Below are positions 6,898-14,398 of a DNA stretch of 16,773 nucleotides, one piece after another. The notes beneath the pieces were generated by a model. It was not told where the DNA came from, searched no databases, and worked only from the letters and a program-made list of their open reading frames with translations. Source of the stretch: an uncultured Micavibrio sp. (GTDB lineage Bacteria > Pseudomonadota > Alphaproteobacteria > Micavibrionales > UBA1664); assembly GCA_913057885.1 (NCBI GenBank), contig CAJXOI010000003.1, positions 1-16,773 on the forward strand, given 5' to 3'. The number at the start of each line of letters is the position of its first letter. Position 1 is the stretch's first letter. The translations under genes and the position numbers were made by a program.

Positions 6898-6939
6898 ATC
6901 TAAAAGAATACTCGACTAATTTATCAGTGAAGTTACTAT

Positions 6940-7641
6940 ATGCTCATGCGTGAAATTGTTCTAGATACTGAAACAACGGGTATGGACCCCTTTTCGGGCG
7001 ATCGCATTGTTGAAATTGGGTGTGTTGAATTGCTGAATCACATTCCTACGGGCAATCATTACCATGCCTATATTAACCCAGAGCGAGATGTTCCGGCCGA
7101 GGTTGTGGCGGTGCACGGCTTAACCGAACAATTTTTAAAAGGCAAACCCACCTTTGCCGAAATCTACACGGATTTTTTAGACTTTATCGGTGATGCGAAA
7201 TTGGTCATCCATAACGCTGAATTTGATATGAAATTCATCAACCATCATATTCAGGCAATGGGCGCCCCCGCCATTCCGTTGTCACGTATTGTTGATTCCC
7301 TCATCATGGCGCGTCAAAAATTTCCGGGATCGCCGGCCTCATTAGATGCACTTTGTAAACGGTTTGACATTGATAACGCCAACCGGACATTACACGGCGC
7401 GTTGTTGGATGCGGAGTTATTGGCTGATGTTTACCTAGAACTATTGGGTGGCCGCCAAACAGGTTTGAATTTATCGTCTTTGCAAAATGATAACAGTGAT
7501 ACGGTCAATGAGGCCGCGCATCACGGCTCTAAGAAAAGACGAGAGCCGAGGGTTTTCCCAGTTTCTGAAGAAGAGCTAAGCACTCATCAGGTAATGGTCA
7601 ATAAGCTGGGTGAGGCTGCCCTTTGGAAAAAGACAGATTAA
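6940..7641 (+). CDS. dnaQ: DNA polymerase III epsilon subunit (proofreading exonuclease)
   Basis: 233 aa. This subunit of the replicative polymerase core removes misincorporated bases 3' to 5'. The DEDDh exonuclease signature is complete: D9 and E11 in LDTETTG, D96 in IHNAEFDMKF, and H152 and D157 in LHGALLDAELLADVY. The last ~55 residues form the usual tethering tail to the alpha subunit. ATG 6940 has GAAG 7 nt upstream; the ATG at 6946 (MREIVLDTE) is a common start for relatives and is an alternative. The gene converges on secB with only 4 bp between stops. No convincing terminator lies between them, only a weak imperfect hairpin. Confidence 0.96.
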   Translation: MLMREIVLDTETTGMDPFSGDRIVEIGCVELLNHIPTGNHYHAYINPERDVPAEVVAVHGLTEQFLKGKPTFAEIYTDFLDFIGDAKLVIHNAEFDMKFINHHIQAMGAPAIPLSRIVDSLIMARQKFPGSPASLDALCKRFDIDNANRTLHGALLDAELLADVYLELLGGRQTGLNLSSLQNDNSDTVNEAAHHGSKKRREPRVFPVSEEELSTHQVMVNKLGEAALWKKTD

Positions 7642-7645
7642 AAAG

Positions 7646-8122
7646 TTATTTCTGCCCTTCTTTTTTCTGTGATTTATATTGCGCAATATATAAACCCTCA
7701 AAATCAACAGGGTTTAGCAAAAGAGGCGGGTAGCCACCGCCGATAACGGCGTCGCATAAAATTTGTCTGGCAAACGGGAAGGCCATTTTAGGAACCTCGA
7801 TCATCAAAAGCGGATGGACATGTTCCTGCGTCACCGCATCGGATACGGATGCAACAACGCCGTACACCAACTCGGCAATGAATAATGTAGTGTCGTTTCT
7901 TTTGGCAGCCATATTCACTGTGAGTGTTACTTCGAATTGCCCTTCTTTGGCCATAGGCATACTGTCTAAATTGACATTCACGTCCATTGTTGGGGCTCCC
8001 CCCTCTTTTTCAATAAGGGTCGCAGGTGCATTTGGGTTTTCAAAGGACAAATCCTTGATATATTGCGCATGAATTGTCAGGGGTAATCCATGATCTTTTT
8101 TGGAGGCTGTGTCATCAGTCAT
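7646..8122 (-). CDS. secB: Protein-export chaperone SecB
   Basis: 158 aa from the ATG at 8120-8122 (MTDDTASKKD); a TTG two codons upstream (8126-8128) would also be in frame but is less likely. SecB is a tetrameric cytosolic chaperone that holds preproteins unfolded and delivers them to SecA. Family marks include IHAQYIKDLSFENPNAP near the N-terminus, VNVNLDSMPM, FEVTLTVNMAA, VYGVVASVSD and the FPFARQILCDAVIGGGYPPLLLNPVDF segment. Length and order are typical. It is divergent from the Tim44-domain gene, the usual alphaproteobacterial neighbourhood, and converges on dnaQ. Confidence 0.96.
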   Translation of the reverse strand: MTDDTASKKDHGLPLTIHAQYIKDLSFENPNAPATLIEKEGGAPTMDVNVNLDSMPMAKEGQFEVTLTVNMAAKRNDTTLFIAELVYGVVASVSDAVTQEHVHPLLMIEVPKMAFPFARQILCDAVIGGGYPPLLLNPVDFEGLYIAQYKSQKKEGQK

Positions 8123-8134
8123 TTTCAAATCTTT

Positions 8135-8163
8135 CTTACATTATTGCTTATGTGCGGTATCAT
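8135..8163 (+). promoter_or_regulatory. Candidate promoter for the Tim44-domain gene
   Basis: CTTACA (8135-8140) and TATCAT (8158-8163) are separated by 17 bp and would start transcription about 28 nt before the ATG at 8197. The -10 box is part of a GTATCAT heptamer that also occurs in two other intergenic regions of this window. Evidence is by consensus match only. Confidence 0.4.
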
Positions 8164-8196
8164 GCTATTTTAAGGAAAAAGGAGCAAGAGCAAATT

Positions 8197-8907
8197 ATGC
8201 CTACGGACATTCTTATATATATGATCATTGCCGCTGTTATGGTGTTTTGGTTAAAAAATGTGATTGGAACACGTCATGGTGAGGAGAGAGAACGCCCAAA
8301 TCCTTATGAAGACAGAGAAACTCCCAAAGCTGACGACTCCAGCGGTGCAGACCTGCCGCCGATCGATATGAACCCGATGGCTCCTGATCTTACCATTAAT
8401 GAGGGATCGAAAGAAGTTGATGCAGGCCTTGTTCAAATTGCTCTAGCGGATCGCCATTTCGATGTTCAACAATTCAAAGACAATGCAGGGGATGCCTTTG
8501 CCATTATTGTCGAGGCTTTTGCTTCTGGTGATCGTGAGACGTTAAAGGATTTGTGCGCTAAAGATGTCTTTGATGCATTTAACAGCGCGATTACAGAGCG
8601 CGAATCAAAGGGCGAAAAGGTTGAAACGGAAATTCATGCTGTGAGGGACATTGACATTGTGGCCGCCGGTATTGAACAGAAAAAAACAGCTTTTGTTACG
8701 CTGCGGTTTACAGCCGATGAAACCTATGTCATCAGTGATAAAAACGGTGAAATAATTGCCGGACATCCGGATCGCGTAACGGAAATGACAGATAAATGGA
8801 CATTTACACGTGATCTTAAATCGACAGATCCACGCTGGTTTCTATCTAAAACCGAAGATGATGTCACCGAAGAGGACGGGAAAACGCCTGTGCCCGACGC
8901 GGGATAA
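8197..8907 (+). CDS. Tim44-like domain protein
   Basis: 236 aa from the ATG at 8197, preceded by AAGGAG about 12 nt upstream; the ORF stays open to 8074, but that leader would overlap secB. One N-terminal membrane segment (about 5-20, DILIYMIIAAVMVFWL) is followed by a charged, disordered linker (about 25-75). A Tim44-like domain follows (about 85-220), with DAFAIIVEAFASGDRETLKDL and FDAFNSAITERESKGEKVE. The family is related to the mitochondrial import motor protein Tim44; the bacterial function is not well established, and membrane or envelope roles are suspected. In alphaproteobacteria it usually lies opposite secB, as here. Its 3' end overlaps the convergent O-antigen-ligase-like gene by 44 bp. 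Confidence 0.9.
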   Translation: MPTDILIYMIIAAVMVFWLKNVIGTRHGEERERPNPYEDRETPKADDSSGADLPPIDMNPMAPDLTINEGSKEVDAGLVQIALADRHFDVQQFKDNAGDAFAIIVEAFASGDRETLKDLCAKDVFDAFNSAITERESKGEKVETEIHAVRDIDIVAAGIEQKKTAFVTLRFTADETYVISDKNGEIIAGHPDRVTEMTDKWTFTRDLKSTDPRWFLSKTEDDVTEEDGKTPVPDAG

Positions 8908-10054
8908 CATATCTAGTCATGGCATAGGTCATGCCCATTAATAGCCAAAACCCAGTAAATCGAACGTGTTGGTGTGTTAGACCATATCCCATGACGGCAA
9001 ACAGGATAATCCACAATGCCCAATGGGCGCGTTGGTATATGGTCAAAATGAAAAGGCCAAATATGGTAAAACCCATAATGCCATAAGAGAATAAAATGGC
9101 ACCTAAACCACTGTGAATTTCTAGGGGTGATCCGAAACGGTGATGTGCACCTTCACCTGCTCCTAGAATCAAATATTCTGGATGATTTATGATGCGATCA
9201 TACCCGCGCCCTGCGACATTATCGTCTTCTGTTTTCTTTTCAATGAATCTCTGCGCCAAGCGGTCAAGATTTGTAAACTTTGTTTCAATTGGGATAGGGT
9301 TTTGAAAGATTGCAAGTTGGATTAAGACAGTTGCGCAGATTATGAATCCAATTAAAATTTTTGCAATAATGGATATATAAGGTCGAATTATAAATAAGAC
9401 TGTCAATAAGGCAAAGGCGGCCGCTACGGCGCGGGATAATGTCTCGTTAACTATAAAAGCGGCGCATAAAAACCCGATAATATCAAACCATTGCATGCGC
9501 CGACCATGGCATAAGAGCAAAATATAAGATGCACTTAGTAAGGTCCAATATCCCAGTTGATTGGGGTTGTTAAATGTCCCAACATTGCGTAATGCGTCTA
9601 AATTATCGATCAATATCAGATAAAGAACCTGAAAAATCAGGGTAATAGAAATGATGAGCCTTGCGGCGCTGACGGCTTTCTCCTGATATTCTCGAAAAAC
9701 CAGAATAGTTAGGCCAAACGCCATAGCATTATAGATATAATAGGCCGAAGAAAGTAAAAATCCGAAATCCTTATACCAAAAAAAATATGTAATATTGGTC
9801 GCGAAAAATAAGCCAACCGTCGCAAAAAGTCCCACAAAAACCCGGTTAAAAACAATTCGATTGGTCATAACAAATAAAACAATGCCTAATCCCGAAATGA
9901 TAAAAAGAAGTATGTCAGCGGGCTGGGGTAGACCGCTTTTGAATACGTAAATCGGTGAAAGTAAAAGATAAAGTGCCCAACCGACCAATAAAATCAAACC
10001 CGCTACAGGGGAAAATCCTATATGATGCGATTGCGTTGGACTGGCATGCTCCAT
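8864..10054 (-). CDS. O-antigen ligase/Wzy-type polytopic membrane protein
   Basis: 396 aa with about ten or more hydrophobic segments. NNPNQLGYW (162-170) and the large loop (about 250-325) with GRGYDRI (282-288), HPEYLILGAGEG and EIHSGLG (312-318, including H314) match the O-antigen ligase/WaaL-Wzy superfamily. Such proteins join or polymerise glycan chains on lipid carriers at the periplasmic face. Whether this one is a ligase (WaaL) or polymerase (Wzy) cannot be told from sequence, and no glycan-synthesis cluster surrounds it. Its ATG overlaps the stop of the upstream 211-aa gene by one base (TAATG), so the two are probably translated together. The last 44 bp overlap the end of the Tim44-domain gene on the other strand. 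Confidence 0.85.
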   Translation of the reverse strand: MEHASPTQSHHIGFSPVAGLILLVGWALYLLLSPIYVFKSGLPQPADILLFIISGLGIVLFVMTNRIVFNRVFVGLFATVGLFFATNITYFFWYKDFGFLLSSAYYIYNAMAFGLTILVFREYQEKAVSAARLIISITLIFQVLYLILIDNLDALRNVGTFNNPNQLGYWTLLSASYILLLCHGRRMQWFDIIGFLCAAFIVNETLSRAVAAAFALLTVLFIIRPYISIIAKILIGFIICATVLIQLAIFQNPIPIETKFTNLDRLAQRFIEKKTEDDNVAGRGYDRIINHPEYLILGAGEGAHHRFGSPLEIHSGLGAILFSYGIMGFTIFGLFILTIYQRAHWALWIILFAVMGYGLTHQHVRFTGFWLLMGMTYAMTRYVIPRRAQAFSRPLR

Positions 10055-10689
10055 TACTGCATCCGCTGGTCCCCGAACAATGAAAACGCAACAACGTTAT
10101 CGGCGTAATGCTTATTTTGCAATTCTTCAGGTAACGGAATGGTGTCCATCGATGTTTTAGACGTTTTTGGGGCGGCATTTTCAAGTAAGGCGCGCGCCGA
10201 ATCAGCGTGTGCTTCGGCTTGATACATCAATGTAGCGGCAACGCCACGGATGGTTAAGGGTTCTGGGGTGCAGGCCTCGCTGATTTCCATGAAAATGGAT
10301 CCAAGCATGCATAAAATATCGGCGGATTGATTGACAATATCATTGATATCATCCTCATTGTGAATGCCGTATCGGCAGGCATCTATCCATATGCGTCCAA
10401 CTTCTTCAACCGTATTAACGGATAAATATTTTAATTCTGTTGCAAGGGGTTGAAGGTGGTTTTCACCTGTTTGCTTCATTGCTTCGGCCAAAATATTGCC
10501 GGATAATGAAATGGCAATCATAGCCATATCAGGCGCATGAGAGCCTAAAGCTTCATGCATTGCTGTGAGATTCTGCTCGTTAAATTCACCGCATTCTAGA
10601 GCACGATCAACCATCATCGGGACATTGCTAAGCAGATATAAAGAGCCCAATTCTTTTTCATTTAATTTTTTTCTTCGGGGATTCGTCAT
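10054..10689 (-). CDS. Protein of unknown function, 211 aa
   Basis: I do not recognise this protein. It is predicted soluble and mostly helical, with an N-terminal basic segment (TNPRRKKLNEKELGSL) and no signal peptide or membrane segment. Recurrent features are long amphipathic helices, such as GNILAEAMKQTGENHLQPLATELKY split across residues 64-88 and NEDDINDIVNQSADILCMLGS around 111-131, and Ala-rich helices around 148-170. Its stop overlaps the ATG of the O-antigen-ligase-like gene by one base, a strong sign of co-expression. It begins 88 bp from the divergent yifB start. It may help assemble or regulate the membrane partner, but that is inference. Confidence 0.78.
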   Translation of the reverse strand: MTNPRRKKLNEKELGSLYLLSNVPMMVDRALECGEFNEQNLTAMHEALGSHAPDMAMIAISLSGNILAEAMKQTGENHLQPLATELKYLSVNTVEEVGRIWIDACRYGIHNEDDINDIVNQSADILCMLGSIFMEISEACTPEPLTIRGVAATLMYQAEAHADSARALLENAAPKTSKTSMDTIPLPEELQNKHYADNVVAFSLFGDQRMQ

Positions 10690-10777
10690 GATGTGAAAAA
10701 TCGTATCATGTTTATAAGTTTATGGGAGTCAGAAAAACAAAAAATGTTGCCTTTTTGTTCTTATTGTGGGACAAGAA

Positions 10778-12304
10778 ATGGCTATGGTTGCAAAAATCAA
10801 AACGGTTTCCTTTAGAGGCATAGATGTGTTGCCCGTTGATGTTGAGGTCACGATCGCGTCTGGGCTTCCGGCCTTTACAATTGTGGGTCTTCCCGACAAG
10901 GCGGTTGGTGAATCGAAAGAACGCGTGCGATCGGCCTTGCATGCGATGGGTTTATCTCTGCCACCAAAGCGTATAACGGTCAATTTGGCGCCTGCCGATG
11001 TGACTAAGGAAGGATCGCATTATGATTTGCCTATCGCACTGGCATTATTAACGGCGATGGATGTTATCCCCTCAGACGCTTTGGATAATTATATTGCGTT
11101 AGGTGAAATGGGACTAGATGCCGGCTTGCGTCGCATCTCTGGGGTACTACCTGCGGCGATGTTTGCTGTTGAACACGATTTTGGCTTGATTTGCCCTTCT
11201 ACTTGTGTTGCCGAGGCCTCATGGTCGGGGTCTGATCGCATTCTTGCTCCTCAAAATGTGTTGCAATTGATCAATCATCTTAAAGGAACGCAAATTATTG
11301 AAGAGAATGTAAAAACGCAGCATTTATCAAGTAAAATCGAAGCGATATATACAAAAGATATGCGCGATATTAAAGGTCAGGAAACAGCTAAGCGTGCGTT
11401 GGAAATTGCTGCGGCAGGACGACATAATCTGGTAATGTGTGGCCAGCCCGGGGCAGGAAAATCAATGTTGGCGGAACGGTTACCATCCATTTTGCCTGAT
11501 CTGAATGCTAAAGATGCACTGGAAATCTCCATGATACACTCGTTGGCTGGGACTTTGCCCGAAGGGGGATTGATTGCCGCACGCCCGTTTCGCAACCCGC
11601 ATCATTCAGCCTCTTTACCCGCGCTGGTGGGTGGGGGGACAAGGGCAAAACCTGGGGAAATATCAATGGCGCACAAAGGCGTATTATTTTTGGATGAATT
11701 ACCGGAATTTAATCGCGCTACGCTGGAATCATTGCGTCAGCCAATGGAAACGCGAGAGGCAGTTATTGCTCGTGTTCAATCCCGTGCAGTATATCCCGCT
11801 GATTTCCAATTGATTGCGGCCATGAATCCTTGCCGATGCGGTTATTTGGGGGACACCGAGCGTGAGTGCACAAGGGCACCCAAATGCGGTGTGGATTATC
11901 AGTCCAAAATATCCGGACCCTTTATGGATCGTATTGATCTATTTGTTGATATTCCGCCAGTTGCAGTTTCTGATTTGCGTCGCGATGCTGACGGGGAATC
12001 AAGTGTATCTATTAAAAGCCGTATTGAGAGGGCTCACGATATTCAGGGTGTCCGTAATGGTGTCGGCCGATTAAATGCTCTTTTGACGCCTGAAGACATT
12101 GATCGTTTTTGTACAATGGATCATGAAACGTCATCATTTTTTGATAAGGCTATTGAAAGTATGAAGCTCTCTGCGCGGGGATATTACCGTGTTCTAAAGG
12201 TTGCACGAACCATCGCGGATTTGGATGGTGGTGCCGATATGTTATCAAAATCCCATGTTGCTGAGGCTCTATCGTTTAGACCTCGGATCTATTTAAATAC
12301 CTGA
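10778..12304 (+). CDS. yifB: YifB/ComM family Mg-chelatase-like ATPase
   Basis: 508 aa from the ATG at 10778, which has GGGA 6 nt upstream; the upstream GTG at 10766 is not typical. This AAA+ family includes ComM, a hexameric helicase promoting branch migration in natural transformation, but many YifB proteins are uncharacterised. The N-terminal segment VLPVDVEVTIASGLPAFTIV and GLPDKAVGESKERVRSAL are diagnostic. Walker A is GQPGAGKS at about residue 222, Walker B is VLFLDELPEF, and sensor-region motifs FRNPHHSAS and SGPFMDRIDL follow. A Cys-rich loop NPCRCGYLGDTERECT is typical of the family. The C-terminal Mg-chelatase-type domain is present. The 3' end overlaps the convergent YnjF-like gene by 16 bp. 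Confidence 0.94.
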   Translation: MAMVAKIKTVSFRGIDVLPVDVEVTIASGLPAFTIVGLPDKAVGESKERVRSALHAMGLSLPPKRITVNLAPADVTKEGSHYDLPIALALLTAMDVIPSDALDNYIALGEMGLDAGLRRISGVLPAAMFAVEHDFGLICPSTCVAEASWSGSDRILAPQNVLQLINHLKGTQIIEENVKTQHLSSKIEAIYTKDMRDIKGQETAKRALEIAAAGRHNLVMCGQPGAGKSMLAERLPSILPDLNAKDALEISMIHSLAGTLPEGGLIAARPFRNPHHSASLPALVGGGTRAKPGEISMAHKGVLFLDELPEFNRATLESLRQPMETREAVIARVQSRAVYPADFQLIAAMNPCRCGYLGDTERECTRAPKCGVDYQSKISGPFMDRIDLFVDIPPVAVSDLRRDADGESSVSIKSRIERAHDIQGVRNGVGRLNALLTPEDIDRFCTMDHETSSFFDKAIESMKLSARGYYRVLKVARTIADLDGGADMLSKSHVAEALSFRPRIYLNT

Positions 12305-12900
12305 GACACCATGAAGATACGCGTCGCCGTTGTTACCAAGCACAAAACACCAAATATAATACACAAAATTACGAAATACTGCGGTAAAAAGCACATGAGG
12401 CATAGAAATAAAATAGTCTCTGTTCCCTCCATCAAACCATAAGAATAATAGAAAGATTTTTTACCCTGGTGCTCTGTCTCCATATTATTTTTTGCGGCAA
12501 TTATGGCATAGGCCAAAAAAGATGTTCCCGTAGTAATGATACAAAATAATAAAAATGCTGTAGCATAGGCCGCCTCAATCGTGCTAAGCCCAATTGCAAT
12601 ACATAGGGGAAAGCCGCCATAAATAAAAAAGTCCAAGATAATATCGAGATAACCGCCTAAATCCGAACTTTGATCCTTTATACGAGCACCCGCACCATCC
12701 AGTCCGTCCAACAACCGATTGAGAACAAGACACAATAGAGCCCAAAGATATAATTGTAATACGGCCAGAAAACACGCAACAGCACCTATAATAAACCCCG
12801 CCCAAGTCAGTTGGTTCGGTGTTATTGGAGTATATTTAAAAAATGCAGCAATTTTTTTAAGTGGCGGGTCGATATGCACACGTAGGTAAGAATCTAGCAT
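12289..12900 (-). CDS. ynjF: YnjF-like CDP-alcohol phosphatidyltransferase
   Basis: 203 aa, membrane-embedded with about six hydrophobic segments. The family signature D-x2-D-G-x2-A-R-x8-G-x3-D-x3-D is complete: D65, D68, G69, A72, R73, G82, D86 and D90. These residues bind the CDP group and metal ions. The N-terminus (MLDSYLRVHIDPPL, then TPNQLTWAGFIIG) and the later LAYAIIAAKNN and KKSFYYSYGLMEGTET segments match E. coli YnjF, whose in vivo product is not firmly established. The enzyme should transfer a phosphatidyl-type group from a CDP-linked donor to an alcohol; the acceptor is unknown. It starts 6 bp after the stop of the decarboxylase-like gene, with AAAGG upstream of the ATG. The two are almost surely one operon. 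Its 3' end overlaps yifB by 16 bp. Confidence 0.9.
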   Translation of the reverse strand: MLDSYLRVHIDPPLKKIAAFFKYTPITPNQLTWAGFIIGAVACFLAVLQLYLWALLCLVLNRLLDGLDGAGARIKDQSSDLGGYLDIILDFFIYGGFPLCIAIGLSTIEAAYATAFLLFCIITTGTSFLAYAIIAAKNNMETEHQGKKSFYYSYGLMEGTETILFLCLMCFLPQYFVILCIIFGVLCLVTTATRIFMVSQVFK

Positions 12901-12906
12901 AATATC

Positions 12907-13641
12907 TTACCTTTTTATGGCCTGACGATGCTTTTCCTTAGATGCAAAATCGGCAATAACGGTTTCCCCCTCGATCATAGATTGCCCCACGTCACACAAT
13001 AATGCAGCATTTTTGGGAATATACAGGTCAATAAATCCATAAAATCTTATATGTCCGCATATTTCACCTGTAACGTATTTTTTATTTTCATTGGCTTCGA
13101 AAATAATTTTGCTGAGCGGACCGCTAGCCGTGATCATAAGAGCCATGCCATATGTTTTTGATTTAAAAGGCACATCAAACATAATTGCATAATGGTCGCT
13201 TTCTTCATCGGCTTTATCAAAACCGCTATGCATGGCGGCACGGCTTTTTAGATTGGTTTTTGTGATCGACGCACAAGTTGGAAAACGAATTACATGTGCA
13301 TCAAAAGGTGAGGGTGTAATAGTAATTTTGCTGTATTGGCCATCATCCGTTTGACCAAATTCTTTTGGAAGGTCAGCATTGGCTGTGATCTGGGTAATTC
13401 GTCCACCAATTGGCGCGACAATTAATCCATCTTGCTTAGGAGTATATCGCCTTGGCGTTTTGAAAAAATAAAACAACCAAACTGAGATAATAAAGCCTAT
13501 AAAACCCAATAGATCCCATATCAGGCTGAGGATTAAGGCAATAAACACAACCCCCACAATGATAGGCCACCCAGAGGGATGAATAGGGGGGATCAGAAGG
13601 GTGTGAATAGTTTTCAATATTTCCTTTAAATTTTCAGACAT
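12907..13641 (-). CDS. Phosphatidylserine decarboxylase-like protein lacking catalytic residues
   Basis: 244 aa. Two N-terminal hydrophobic segments (about 24-60) and the body resemble short-form Psd proenzymes: FYFFKTPRRYTPKQDGLIVAP, SPFDAHVIRFP (His116), HYAIMFDV, and GHIRF...IDLYIPKNA followed by VGQSMIEGETVIADF. True enzymes cleave themselves at a Gly-Ser bond in RFGS (LGST in E. coli) to make a pyruvoyl cofactor. Here the equivalent positions read RFYGFID (199-205), so the Ser is absent. The catalytic Asp of PADGR is also gone: the sequence reads PIGGR (77-81). The conserved His remains. The frame is clean across all three sites. The gene is probably a pseudoenzyme or a protein with a new role, not a broken gene, because the frame and downstream family segments are intact. 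It lies 6 bp upstream of the YnjF-like gene. Confidence 0.82.
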   Translation of the reverse strand: MSENLKEILKTIHTLLIPPIHPSGWPIIVGVVFIALILSLIWDLLGFIGFIISVWLFYFFKTPRRYTPKQDGLIVAPIGGRITQITANADLPKEFGQTDDGQYSKITITPSPFDAHVIRFPTCASITKTNLKSRAAMHSGFDKADEESDHYAIMFDVPFKSKTYGMALMITASGPLSKIIFEANENKKYVTGEICGHIRFYGFIDLYIPKNAALLCDVGQSMIEGETVIADFASKEKHRQAIKR

Positions 13642-13705
13642 TTTAAAACCTTTTAAAGCATTCTGGTAAGCATAGTATGGACGTCAAAATAAACTATGAC
13701 AAGCC

Positions 13706-13733
13706 TTGCGGCAGCTCGTTCTTTATCTATAAT
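13706..13733 (+). promoter_or_regulatory. Candidate promoter for the LOG-family gene
   Basis: A perfect TATAAT (13728-13733) is preceded by TTGCGG (13706-13711) with a 16-bp spacer. The start site would lie near 13740, about 35 nt before the ATG at 13775, and AAGGA lies about 12 nt before that ATG. The region sits between the divergent decarboxylase-like gene and the LOG gene. Confidence 0.55.
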
Positions 13734-13774
13734 GAAAGTGTAAAATTAAGAATTATAAAGGAAACAAGCCCATC

Positions 13775-14359
13775 ATGAGTGATATTCAATCGTTATGTGT
13801 CTATTGCGGGTCGTCCATAAATGTTGACGACGACTTTAAAGACGCAGCGCATAATATGGGCGTGATATTGGCTAAAGCGGGTATTCGCCTTGTTTATGGT
13901 GGTGGAAAAGCTGGTTTGATGGGCATTATTGCCGATTCCGTTATGGATAATGGCGGTGAGGTTATCGGTATTATCCCGACACATATTTCAGACCGTGAAA
14001 TTCAACATACTGGGCTTACTAAACTACATATTGTCGACACGATGCATGAACGCAAACAAATGATGATGGATTACTCGGACGCTTTTTTGGTTCTACCGGG
14101 CGGGATCGGAACATTGGAGGAAACGTGTGAAGTAATGACATGGCGGCAGTTGGGCATTCATGATAAACCCATCATTATTGCTAACTTAAAAGACTATTGG
14201 ACACCATTTTTTTCTTTGATTGATTTCATTATTGATCAAGGGTTTATGCGGACCGACGACAAAAAAATAGCGATGGTAACAGATACAATTGACGATGTTT
14301 TGGAAAAACTAAAGGCGGCTCCAAAGGAATCGTTTGATCCCTCTTCAAAATGGATTTAG
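13775..14359 (+). CDS. LOG-family protein (TIGR00730-type)
   Basis: 194 aa. Members of the LOG family hydrolyse the N-glycosidic bond of nucleoside 5'-monophosphates; plant and some bacterial members release cytokinin bases, while most bacterial ones act on ordinary or unknown nucleotides. The fold marks are clear: CVYCGSS at the N-terminus, VYGGGKAGLMGIIADSV, IIPTHI, MHERKQMM (catalytic R93) and PGGIGTLEE (catalytic E116). Nothing indicates cytokinin synthesis as such; the name reflects family. An AAGGA sequence precedes the ATG and a candidate promoter lies upstream. The diguanylate cyclase gene follows 39 bp downstream on the same strand. Confidence 0.93.
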   Translation: MSDIQSLCVYCGSSINVDDDFKDAAHNMGVILAKAGIRLVYGGGKAGLMGIIADSVMDNGGEVIGIIPTHISDREIQHTGLTKLHIVDTMHERKQMMMDYSDAFLVLPGGIGTLEETCEVMTWRQLGIHDKPIIIANLKDYWTPFFSLIDFIIDQGFMRTDDKKIAMVTDTIDDVLEKLKAAPKESFDPSSKWI

Positions 14360-14398
14360 ATTCTTTATATTAGAAGGATGCTTGGAAATTAGAGATTG

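Noticed and set aside
7622..7665. Imperfect hairpin with T-run between dnaQ and secB
   Set aside because: The pairing needs several bulges and the stem is AT-only in large part; not strong enough to call a terminator.
10729..10983. Minus-strand ORFs over the yifB start
   Set aside because: They run antisense through the clear YifB N-terminal motif and lack family features.
14378..14392. Four-codon ORF (ATG CTT GGA AAT TAG) ahead of the GGDEF gene, as a possible leader peptide
   Set aside because: The AGAAGG before it directly abuts the ATG, leaving no spacing for initiation, and nothing suggests attenuation.
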